From MKUN01 sp964481425 (lineage in GTDB: Bacteria > Bacteroidota > Bacteroidia > Chitinophagales > Chitinophagaceae), in NCBI GenBank assembly GCA_964481425.1, contig CAYZTM010000010.1:1-64000 (forward strand): a DNA stretch of 64,000 bases. The letters are read 5' to 3'. How positions within the stretch are numbered: position 1 is the stretch's first letter; every line of letters starts with the position of its first letter. The position numbers and the translations under genes were made by a program. Shown here piece after piece: positions 33,868 through 41,042 of the stretch. The notes under the pieces were generated by a model. It was not told where the DNA came from. It saw only the letters and a list, made by a program, of their open reading frames with translations, and made no database searches.

Positions 33868-34092
33868 TCAGTTGCTATAAGCACTAACTGTTTTAGCTGT
33901 GCTTTTGCTAACGCTGGAAGCAGAGAAGCCCGATCGCTTACCCGGATCCGTATTGCCATTGCTATCGGTGCTAAGAAGCAGCACAAGTGCAATGATAACT
34001 GCATAAATGCCCACCAAAGTGGCAGTGAGCCAACGGGAGGCGATATGAGGACGCTGAGGTATCTGATAAGCCATTTTTTCTTCTATTTTCAA
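33868..34092 (-). CDS. Small single-span membrane protein
   Basis: 74 aa. A polar N-terminus (MKIEEKMAYQIPQRPHIASR) leads into one hydrophobic helix (WLTATLVGIYAVIIALVLLL) and a Ser/Thr/Asn-rich tail outside. An alternative start is M7. No family recognised. It is bounded by the terminator at 33791 and by the DsbA-like gene at 34215 with a 120-bp gap. Confidence 0.6.
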   Translation of the reverse strand: MKIEEKMAYQIPQRPHIASRWLTATLVGIYAVIIALVLLLSTDSNGNTDPGKRSGFSASSVSKSTAKTVSAYSN

Positions 34093-34214
34093 AAAAATTA
34101 GGATAAGTAAGATAAAATGAGGGGTATTATCTCCTTCTTTTTACCACAAATTTTAAGCCAAAAATGAGTTTTTGAGATTTTTTTTTCAAGAAAACCTTCT
34201 GTTGTGGTCTTTCT

Positions 34215-35165
34215 CTACTTTTTAAGCCATTTTTCCACCGCATCCTGGCTGAAGATGATGTAATTGGGCTGTGATTCTACCCAGCCATTTTCAACCCAAT
34301 CTATTTGGGGTATTGCAATGACTATTTGCCCATTGTATTTTTTTGCAACTATTTCCTTAAAAGGTTCTTCGTCGATGCGGGTGTAGGGGATGTTACCTGC
34401 TTTTGTTTCATCGAAGAAAGGCTTAAAGTTTTTATCACTACCTACTAATACCATATAAAAGGGAAGGGAGGGGTTGTTCTCCTTCATTATATGCATTTTG
34501 AGTGCAGCCTTGCGACAATGTGGGCAGCCGAGGCTATAAAAGCCAATGATGTGTTTGCCCTTATAAAGATCTACAGTAGGTGTATCTGTCTTCCCCGGTG
34601 CATAGAGCGCAGAGAGATTGATCTTGTAATGATCTTTACCCAGCCAGGTCTGTTGTTCAAAAGGAACAGGAAACATGATAAAGGCCGTGCTAATAACTCC
34701 AATAAAAATTAAAACATCGGCCAGCCAGGACCAAGAGAAAGAAAATCCCTTGTGAAAACGTAATAAAATCAAAAGCAAGACAATGAGAATGGCATTCTTA
34801 ATGAGCGAGGCGGAGGGGCTCATCCATATCTTATCGCCGAAGCAACCACAATTGACGTCATTGCCTTGGGTAGCCCATAGGTAAACAAGGTATATGCTGA
34901 AGGCAATGAGTAGTGCGAGGGCGGTTTTCAATACCCATTTGCTGCGGCCAAAAAAGTGTATCGCGATAAGCAGGCCTAAAGCGGCTTCAAGGCCAACAAG
35001 TACCCTTGATAATAATGCTGCCATGAGCCAGGGAGTATGCAGGGCCTCAACAATAGTGTACTCAAAACTTTGTATAGGCAGGGTTTTGCTCCATGCGGAG
35101 TAAATAAACGTAGCACCGATAAGAACAGTTATCAGCACAAGAAGAGCGGCGAATAATCTTTTCAT
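34215..35165 (-). CDS. MauE/DoxX-type membrane protein fused to a DsbA-like CPHC thioredoxin domain
   Basis: 316 aa. Residues 1-165 hold four or five helices of the MauE/DoxX kind (FIYSAWSKTLPIQSFEYTIVE) with a conserved-looking extramembrane NCGCFGDK. Residues about 185-316 form a thioredoxin-like domain with active site GCPHC (as in DsbA) and a cis-Pro region VIAIPQID. This suggests a self-contained membrane disulfide-exchange protein. It lies downstream of four Cys-rich lipoprotein genes on the same strand, which could be its substrates (inference). A -7 box CAAAAATA/TATTTTTG sits at 35178-35171. Confidence 0.78.
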   Translation of the reverse strand: MKRLFAALLVLITVLIGATFIYSAWSKTLPIQSFEYTIVEALHTPWLMAALLSRVLVGLEAALGLLIAIHFFGRSKWVLKTALALLIAFSIYLVYLWATQGNDVNCGCFGDKIWMSPSASLIKNAILIVLLLILLRFHKGFSFSWSWLADVLIFIGVISTAFIMFPVPFEQQTWLGKDHYKINLSALYAPGKTDTPTVDLYKGKHIIGFYSLGCPHCRKAALKMHIMKENNPSLPFYMVLVGSDKNFKPFFDETKAGNIPYTRIDEEPFKEIVAKKYNGQIVIAIPQIDWVENGWVESQPNYIIFSQDAVEKWLKK

Positions 35166-35170
35166 TATTA

Positions 35171-35178
35171 CAAAAATA
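35171..35178 (-). promoter_or_regulatory. -7 element TATTTTTG for the DsbA-like membrane protein
   Basis: Exact TAnnTTTG match on the minus strand, starting 6 bp before the ATG at 35165, so the mRNA would be leaderless or nearly so. Confidence 0.35.
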
Positions 35179-35224
35179 ATAAGCTTCGAGTATTTAAATA
35201 GTGTGGGATAATCCGGCCAATAAA

Positions 35225-35248
35225 AAAAGGCACCATTAGGTGCCTTTT
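35225..35248. terminator. Terminator after the mini-lipoprotein array
   Basis: Perfect 10-bp stem AAAAGGCACC/GGTGCCTTTT with ATTA loop. The minus-strand reading continues into a T tract. Confidence 0.88.
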
Positions 35249-35266
35249 ACATTTGTTAGCTAAATT

Positions 35267-35485
35267 TTATTTAAGAGAGCAGCTAATGTTGGTCCAGCCA
35301 GTGGCGGTATAACCTTCACATGCTGCTTTAGCGTCGCTTTTCTTAACTTTCCCGGTTTGCCAAGAGTAAGTTTGTGAAACGCCGCTTACAGAATAAGTGC
35401 AATCGCAAGTGTAGTTTTTCTTGCATGAGGTCAATGATAATGCGCCGATCAGGGCTACCATTGCAATTGGGGCGATTTTTTTCAT
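35267..35485 (-). CDS. Cys-rich mini-lipoprotein, array member 4
   Basis: 72 aa. Signal peptide with lipobox LTSC, then CKKNYTCDC, KKSDAKAAC and terminal NISCSLK. The mature part thus has the lipidated Cys plus four others, enough for two disulfides. It shares the scheme SC-K-x2-Y-x-C-x-C ... [SH]DAx3C ... C-[SH]-[LI] with the three genes upstream. It has its own promoter (TATTTTTG at 35514-35507, TTG 20 bp further up) and ends at a strong terminator. Function unknown. Confidence 0.8.
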   Translation of the reverse strand: MKKIAPIAMVALIGALSLTSCKKNYTCDCTYSVSGVSQTYSWQTGKVKKSDAKAACEGYTATGWTNISCSLK

Positions 35486-35506
35486 AAATGTTGATTTTAT
35501 TTGTTA

Positions 35507-35537
35507 CAAAAATATATTGTTCAATTTAAAATTGCAA
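35507..35537 (-). promoter_or_regulatory. Promoter of array member 4 (TTG-N20-TATTTTTG)
   Basis: On the minus strand TTG at 35537-35535, a 20-bp spacer and TATTTTTG at 35514-35507 fit the Bacteroidota -33/-7 pattern, 22 bp before the ATG. Confidence 0.5.
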
Positions 35538-35653
35538 GCTTTTATAATGACGTTTATAATAGTTCGTTGCAAAGGTACGGCGGGGCGGGAATCTATGTAT
35601 ACCATTTTCGTGGTAATTAGACACCCGTGCCAGTACGTAGATACACGCCAGAG

Positions 35654-35875
35654 CTAGTTTAGAGAACAACTGCCGCCTTGCGGTATCCAGTTGTTGCTGT
35701 AGGTATTGCATTGACTTTGAGCATCGCTACGAGTGGTTCCGCTAAGGGGATAACTTTGGGTCGTAGCCGGGTAAGTAGTCGGGTTTTGGCAGTAGCAGGT
35801 GTAACCTGTTTTGGCACAAGATGAAATAAGTGTTGCAGACAGGAACGCTGTGCCTATAAGTAGTGTTTTTTTCAT
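35654..35875 (-). CDS. Cys-rich mini-lipoprotein, array member 3
   Basis: 73 aa. Lipobox LISSC, then CAKTGYTCYC, TRSDAQSQC and GGSCSLN, matching the array scheme but with one extra residue before the C-x-C pair. It is separated from member 2 by a 16-bp-stem palindrome that works as a terminator, so it needs its own promoter. A TATTTTTA box near 35901-35894 with TTTTG 19 bp further up is a fair candidate. Confidence 0.78.
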   Translation of the reverse strand: MKKTLLIGTAFLSATLISSCAKTGYTCYCQNPTTYPATTQSYPLSGTTRSDAQSQCNTYSNNWIPQGGSCSLN

Positions 35876-35927
35876 AATACGGTGTTTTGCCGGTTAAAAA
35901 TAGGCAAGACCAGAATATTTACAAAAC

Positions 35928-35960
35928 AATGGCCTGTATAAATAATTTATACAGGCCATT
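35928..35960. terminator. Long perfect hairpin between array members 2 and 3
   Basis: AATGGCCTGTATAAAT (35928-35943) and its exact reverse complement (35945-35960) with a 1-nt centre. The minus-strand product runs into TTGTTTTG. Probably the terminator of the two-gene unit 36452-35980. Confidence 0.8.
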
Positions 35961-35979
35961 AGAAGGGTGCCTTAACGCT

Positions 35980-36195
35980 TTAGTTAAGAGAGCATTCCCA
36001 GGTTTGCCCGGCAACACTAGTAGAGTGCTCATTACATTGGTTTTCGGCATCAGAGTGGGTCATATGTCCCAAATCCTGGTCATAGAGAACGGTTCCATTG
36101 TAAGTGCAGGTACAGTGGTAGTCTTTTTTGCATGATGTAAGGGACAATGCCGCAATACCGCATGACGCGATAGCAAGAATCATTAGTTTTTTCAT
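35980..36195 (-). CDS. Cys-rich mini-lipoprotein, array member 2
   Basis: 71 aa from ATG 36195 (MKKLMILAIASCGIAALSLTSC); an in-frame start further up is an artefact of overlap with the previous gene. After the lipobox come CKKDYHCTC, THSDAENQC and TWECSLN. It follows member 1 by 32 bp and is probably co-transcribed with it. Unknown function; same family as its neighbours. Confidence 0.8.
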   Translation of the reverse strand: MKKLMILAIASCGIAALSLTSCKKDYHCTCTYNGTVLYDQDLGHMTHSDAENQCNEHSTSVAGQTWECSLN

Positions 36196-36227
36196 AATAG
36201 TCCTGGTTTTATGTGGTTGTGAATAAA

Positions 36228-36452
36228 TTATATGTGACAATTTGTTGTGCCGGGTGCTGTAGCATTGGCATCATCCTCGAACCGCTGGCAAGCCTGCTCA
36301 GCATCGTGATGATATTGGTTGGTCAGGTCATGGTTGGTAGTAGTTTCTACGGGACCAACGGTGTTGGTACATTGGCATATATAATCGCGTTTACATGAGG
36401 TAAAGGCCGTGATGCCAATCAGAAAGGCTGAAACAATTATTGTCTTTTTCAT
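36228..36452 (-). CDS. Cys-rich mini-lipoprotein, array member 1
   Basis: 74 aa. Lipobox FTSC, then CKRDYICQC, YHHDAEQAC and TTNCHI. It is the most divergent member at the C-terminus but keeps all five Cys. It is the first gene of the minus-strand array and is divergent from rpoB, with 347 bp between them. The paralogues probably arose by tandem duplication. Confidence 0.78.
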   Translation of the reverse strand: MKKTIIVSAFLIGITAFTSCKRDYICQCTNTVGPVETTTNHDLTNQYHHDAEQACQRFEDDANATAPGTTNCHI

Positions 36453-36799
36453 GTTGATTCGTTTTAGTTATCAAATCTTTACATGATGCAGATAAAAAAC
36501 CATTCCAACCCCATGTTTGACATAGGGTTAGAGGCTTTGATATGATTTATTTTTAAATGTGTAGGCGAAATGTTTTTTTCCACATTTTGGACCGGAATGC
36601 CTGAAAAGGAGAAAATTGGAATATTTTTTGCTTAATTAAGCGCTTTGTCTTATATTTGCAGTCCCTTTGCCGGGAGCTAGCTTGTGCACAAAATAATTTT
36701 GACTGATACTTATTAGAATGCAGATATAAACCTGTACTGAAAGGTGCGCCTTTGGGTATGGGGTTTTTCTTGTTTTCATAAAGGAGTTTTAAACATACT
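36453..36799 (+). other. Promoter and leader region of rpoB
   Basis: 347 bp. After an AT-rich half comes the rpoB promoter (36627-36658) and a leader of about 135 nt. The leader has a small hairpin AAAGG-TGCG-CCTTT (36740-36753), a G run followed by T5 (36760-36768, possibly a weak pause), and an AAGGAG Shine-Dalgarno-like sequence at 36781-36786, rare in this phylum. No coding frame seen. Confidence 0.55.
36627..36658 (+). promoter_or_regulatory. rpoB promoter (TTTG-N20-TATATTTG)
   Basis: Full Bacteroidota promoter: -33 TTTG at 36627-36630, 20-bp spacer, -7 TATATTTG at 36651-36658. It is the best promoter in the window and sits 141 bp before the start codon, implying a long leader. Confidence 0.75.
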
Positions 36800-39700
36800 A
36801 TGGCTATACCTCAAAAACGAACAGCGACAGGAAGAGTGAACTTTGGCAAGATACACGATGTTGCCGACACTCCCGACCTGCTGGGCATCCAGCTTCAATC
36901 GTTTAAAGATTTCTTCCAGCTTGAGACTACGCCTGATAAGCGTAATAACGAAGGCTTGTTCAACGTGTTCAACGAGAATTTCCCAATCACGGACACGCGG
37001 AACATCTTCGTACTCGAGTTCCTGGATTATTTCATCGATCCGCCACGCTACACCATCGACGAATGTATGGAGCGTGGGCTCACTTATTCAGTACCGCTGA
37101 AGGCCAAATTGCGCCTGAGCTGTAATGATGAGGAGCACGTGGATTTCGAGACCATTGTACAGGATGTGTTCCTGGGCAATATCCCGTACATGACGCCACG
37201 TGGTACCTTTGTGATCAATGGTGCAGAGCGTGTAGTGGTATCGCAATTGCACCGTTCGCCGGGTGTATTCTTCGGACAGAGTGTTCACCCGAACGGTACC
37301 AAGATATACAGCGCCCGTGTGATACCGTTCAAAGGTGCATGGATGGAGTTCGCGACCGATATCAACAACGTAATGTATGCGTATATAGACCGTAAGAAGA
37401 AATTCCCGGTTACAACGCTGCTGCGCGCCATAGGTTATGAAACGGATAAGGACATACTGGAACTGTTCGGTATGGCTGATGAAGTGAAGACCGATAAAAA
37501 GACGCTTGGCAATAACATAGGCCGCCGGCTGGCAGCACGCGTACTGCGTAGCTGGACAGAGGACTTCGTGGATGAAGATACCGGTGAAGTTGTGACGATA
37601 GAACGTAACGAGGTAGTACTGGACCGTGATAGTGTACTCGATGAGGACAACGCTGCCATGATACAGGATATGGGCATCCCGACCATCTTCCTGCAGAAGG
37701 AAGAGGTGAGTGGTGACTTCTCTATCATCTACAACACGCTGAACAAGGATACCTCGAACTCGGAGCTGGAAGCGGTACAGCACATTTACCGCCAGTTGCG
37801 CGGCAGTGACGCCCCGGACGATGAAACAGCCCGTGGCATCATTGAGAAACTGTTCTTTAGCGACAAACGCTATGACCTCGGTGAAGTAGGCCGCTACAAG
37901 ATAAACCGCAAACTGAACCTGGATATTGATCTTGATACGAAAGTATTGAGTAAAGAAGATATCATATCGATCATCAAATACCTGGTTCGCCTGACCAATG
38001 GTAAGGCAGAGATAGACGATATAGATCACCTGAGCAACCGCCGTGTACGTACGGTAGGCGAACAATTGTTCGCACAGTTTGGTGTAGGCCTTGCCCGTAT
38101 GGCACGTACGATACGTGAGCGTATGAATGTGCGTGATAACGAAGTGTTCACGCCGATAGACCTGATCAATGCGCGTACGCTGTCTTCGGTTATCAACTCG
38201 TTCTTCGGTACATCGCAGTTATCGCAGTTCCTTGACCAAACCAACCCGCTTTCTGAAATAACACACAAACGCCGTATCTCGGCGCTTGGCCCAGGTGGTC
38301 TGAGCCGTGAGCGTGCGGGCTTCGAGGTACGTGACGTACACTACAGCCACTATGGGCGCCTGTGTACCATAGAAACGCCGGAAGGACCGAACATCGGTCT
38401 TATCTCTACACTTTGCGTACATGCGAAGATCAATGACATGGGCTTCATCGAAACCCCTTACCGCAAAGTAAAAGAGGGAAAGGTGGACCTGAAGCACCAC
38501 CATTACCTCAGTGCTGAAGAAGAAGACCTTGCTAAAATTGCCCAGGCGAATGTGCCACTGGATGATAAAGGCCATTTCATTGAAGATAAGATCAAATCGC
38601 GCCAGACGGGCGACTTCCCGATACTGGACCGTGAAGAAGTAGAATACATGGACGTAGCACCTAACCAGATCGTTGGTTTGAGTGCTTCTCTGATCCCCTT
38701 CCTGGAGCATGATGATGCCAACCGTGCGCTGATGGGATCGAACATGCAACGCCAGGCGGTGCCCCTGATACGCCCGCAGGTGCCGATAGTAGGTACCGGG
38801 CTGGAAGGCAAAGCTGCACGCGATGCCCGTATACAGATACACGCAGAAGGCAACGGCGTAGTAGAATACGTAGATGCCAACGAGATACACGTGCGCTATG
38901 AGCGTAACGATAAAGACAGGCTGGTTTCATTTGAGGACGACCTCAGGATATATAGCCTGACAAAGTATAAGAAGACCAACCAAAGCACCAGCATTACCCT
39001 GCGCCCCTGTGTTAGGATGGGTCAGAAGGTGAAGACCGGAGACTTCCTGACCGAAGGATATGCCACAAAAGATGGTGAACTGGCGCTGGGCCGTAACCTG
39101 AAGGTGGCGTTCATGCCATGGAAGGGTTATAACTTCGAGGATGCGATAGTGATTAATGAAAAGGTGGTGCGTGATGACCTGTTCACATCGGTACACATCG
39201 ATGAATATGAACTGGAAGTGCGTGATACCAAGCTGGGTGAGGAAGAGCTGACCCCGGATATACCTAACGTATCGGAAGAAGCTACAAAAGACCTGGATGA
39301 GAACGGTATCATACGCGTAGGTGCTCATGTAGGTGAAGGCGATATACTGATAGGTAAGATAACGCCAAAGGGTGAGACTGACCCGACACCGGAAGAAAAA
39401 CTGCTCCGCGCGATATTCGGCGATAAGGCCGGTGACGCTAAGGATGCTTCTCTGAAAGCACCAAGCGGCACTGAAGGTATCGTTATTTCAAGGCAACTGT
39501 TCCAACGCGCTAAAAAGGACAAGAATTCGAAGGTGCGTGAAAAGGCTGCCCTTGAAAAGATAGAAAAGGTACACGAGAAGAACATCAGCGATCTGCAGAG
39601 CCTGTTGCTGGAAAAGCTGCAAGTGCTGCTGAAGGATAAAACATCGGCAGGCATCAGTAACAACTTCGGTGAGCCGGTACTGTCGAAAGGCGGTAAGTTC

Positions 39701-40612
39701 AACTCAAAGACACTGAGCTCGATAGACTACCAGAATGTGAACCCGCTGGGCTGGACCGGTGATAAGGAAACAGATGACCTGATCAACCTGCTGCTGCACA
39801 ACTACAATATTAAATACAATGAAGAAGTAGGCCGTTACAAGCGTGAGAAATTCAACCTGAGCATAGGTGATGAATTGCCTGCAGGCGTATTGAAGCTCGC
39901 TAAAGTATACCTTGCCAGCAAGCGTAAGCTGAAGGTAGGTGATAAGATGGCGGGCCGCCACGGTAACAAGGGTATCGTTGCGAAGATCGTTCGCGAAGAA
40001 GATATGCCATTCCTGGAAGATGGAACACCTGTGGATATAGTATTGAACCCGCTTGGTGTGCCTTCGCGTATGAACCTTGGCCAGATATACGAAACTGTGC
40101 TTGGATGGGCCGGTGAGAAGCTGGGTGTGAAATTTGCTACACCGATCTTCGATGGTGCTACTGTAGATGAAATAGCCGGGCTGATAGATAAAGCCAGCCT
40201 GCCGGAATTCGGTCACACTTACCTGCATGATGGTGAGACCGGTGAACGCTTCCACCAAAAGGCGACCGTGGGTATCATCTATATGATCAAACTGCATCAC
40301 ATGGTTGACGATAAGATGCACGCGCGTTCTATCGGGCCATACAGTCTTATTACGCAACAGCCGTTGGGTGGTAAAGCCCAGTTCGGTGGCCAGCGTTTCG
40401 GTGAAATGGAGGTTTGGGCGCTTGAAGCATATGGTGCTGCGAACATTTTGCAGGAACTACTGACATTGAAATCGGATGATATTATTGGTCGTGCGAAGAC
40501 ATACGAAGCAATTGTGAAAGGCGATAATGTACCTAAGGCCGGCATTCCTGAATCGTTCAACGTACTTGTAAATGAGTTACGCGGTTTAGGTCTTGAGCTG
40601 AAGTTTGAATAG
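36800..40612 (+). CDS. rpoB: DNA-directed RNA polymerase subunit beta
   Basis: 1270 aa, the usual length in Bacteroidota. It forms with alpha and beta' the core RNA polymerase. Recognisable blocks are FGTSQLSQFLDQTNPLSEITHKRR and the rifampicin-region continuation LGPGGLSRERAGFEVRDVH, then ETPEGPNIGLI, GHNLKVAFMPWKGYNFEDAI-type (GRNLKVAFMPWKGYNFEDAI) and the C-terminal GGKAQFGGQRFGEMEVWALEAYG. The upstream rplKAJL genes usual in this phylum are missing; four mini-lipoprotein genes stand there. The gene to rpoC is interrupted by a 400-bp insert. Confidence 0.98.
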   Translation: MAIPQKRTATGRVNFGKIHDVADTPDLLGIQLQSFKDFFQLETTPDKRNNEGLFNVFNENFPITDTRNIFVLEFLDYFIDPPRYTIDECMERGLTYSVPLKAKLRLSCNDEEHVDFETIVQDVFLGNIPYMTPRGTFVINGAERVVVSQLHRSPGVFFGQSVHPNGTKIYSARVIPFKGAWMEFATDINNVMYAYIDRKKKFPVTTLLRAIGYETDKDILELFGMADEVKTDKKTLGNNIGRRLAARVLRSWTEDFVDEDTGEVVTIERNEVVLDRDSVLDEDNAAMIQDMGIPTIFLQKEEVSGDFSIIYNTLNKDTSNSELEAVQHIYRQLRGSDAPDDETARGIIEKLFFSDKRYDLGEVGRYKINRKLNLDIDLDTKVLSKEDIISIIKYLVRLTNGKAEIDDIDHLSNRRVRTVGEQLFAQFGVGLARMARTIRERMNVRDNEVFTPIDLINARTLSSVINSFFGTSQLSQFLDQTNPLSEITHKRRISALGPGGLSRERAGFEVRDVHYSHYGRLCTIETPEGPNIGLISTLCVHAKINDMGFIETPYRKVKEGKVDLKHHHYLSAEEEDLAKIAQANVPLDDKGHFIEDKIKSRQTGDFPILDREEVEYMDVAPNQIVGLSASLIPFLEHDDANRALMGSNMQRQAVPLIRPQVPIVGTGLEGKAARDARIQIHAEGNGVVEYVDANEIHVRYERNDKDRLVSFEDDLRIYSLTKYKKTNQSTSITLRPCVRMGQKVKTGDFLTEGYATKDGELALGRNLKVAFMPWKGYNFEDAIVINEKVVRDDLFTSVHIDEYELEVRDTKLGEEELTPDIPNVSEEATKDLDENGIIRVGAHVGEGDILIGKITPKGETDPTPEEKLLRAIFGDKAGDAKDASLKAPSGTEGIVISRQLFQRAKKDKNSKVREKAALEKIEKVHEKNISDLQSLLLEKLQVLLKDKTSAGISNNFGEPVLSKGGKFNSKTLSSIDYQNVNPLGWTGDKETDDLINLLLHNYNIKYNEEVGRYKREKFNLSIGDELPAGVLKLAKVYLASKRKLKVGDKMAGRHGNKGIVAKIVREEDMPFLEDGTPVDIVLNPLGVPSRMNLGQIYETVLGWAGEKLGVKFATPIFDGATVDEIAGLIDKASLPEFGHTYLHDGETGERFHQKATVGIIYMIKLHHMVDDKMHARSIGPYSLITQQPLGGKAQFGGQRFGEMEVWALEAYGAANILQELLTLKSDDIIGRAKTYEAIVKGDNVPKAGIPESFNVLVNELRGLGLELKFE

Positions 40613-40624
40613 TCGAAAGTCTAA

Positions 40625-40642
40625 AGTAGAAAGTAGAAAGCT
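40625..40642. repeat. Left arm of the 18-bp inverted repeat
   Basis: Exact inverted match to 41001-41018; starts 13 bp after the rpoB stop codon. Confidence 0.9.
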
Positions 40643-40654
40643 GTTCTTTGAAAG

Positions 40655-41002
40655 ATGAATAATTTTAGGGAATTGGTTGTATGGCAAAAATCGATAGCAC
40701 TTGTTGTTAAGATTTATGAAGTAACACGAAAATTTCCTGATAGTGAGAAGTTTAACCTCATTAGCCAAATGCAACGTTGCGCGACATCAATACCGAGCAA
40801 CATTGCTGAAGGATCAGGGAGAAACACTAATGCGTTATTCAAACAGTTTCTTACAATAGCTTTAGGCTCTTCATACGAATTGGAAACACAATTAACTATT
40901 AGTAATAAATTAGGTTATTTAAACGATGAAAGTTATTCAGAGCTATCTAAAAATGTGACTGAAGTTCAGAGAATGATCTTTGGATTGCATGGTACTCTAT
41001 AG
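40655..41002 (+). CDS. Four-helix-bundle protein (S23/IVP family)
   Basis: 115 aa: NNFRELVVWQKSIALVVKIYEVTRKFP, FNLISQMQRCATSIPSNIAEGSGR, FLTIALGSSYELETQL, and a last helix with KNVTEVQRMIFGL. This is the IVP family first seen in 23S rRNA intervening sequences and related to the Avd accessory protein of diversity-generating retroelements. AT-rich compared with rpoB and rpoC around it. It lies inside an inverted-repeat frame between two essential genes, same strand, so transcription can pass through. Function unknown. Confidence 0.9.
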   Translation: MNNFRELVVWQKSIALVVKIYEVTRKFPDSEKFNLISQMQRCATSIPSNIAEGSGRNTNALFKQFLTIALGSSYELETQLTISNKLGYLNDESYSELSKNVTEVQRMIFGLHGTL

Positions 41003-41018
41003 CTTTCTACTTTCTACT
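41001..41018. repeat. Right arm of the 18-bp inverted repeat
   Basis: Exact inverted match to 40625-40642; overlaps the stop codon of the insert gene by two bases. Confidence 0.9.
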
Positions 41019-41042
41019 AACGACTTAATACTGAATTAAGAT

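Larger units (their letters stand above)
40617..41018. mobile_element. Insert between rpoB and rpoC framed by an 18-bp inverted repeat
   Basis: AGTAGAAAGTAGAAAGCT (40625-40642) and its exact reverse complement (41001-41018) enclose one gene (four-helix-bundle protein). The right arm begins at its stop codon. The left border 40617-40634 has an exact reverse-complement copy in front of ffh (28069-28086). No transposase is present, so if mobile it would need help in trans. Confidence 0.65.

Noticed and set aside
37088..38065. 325-aa open frame opposite rpoB
   Set aside because: Antisense shadow of rpoB with no family features, no promoter and no plausible start context.
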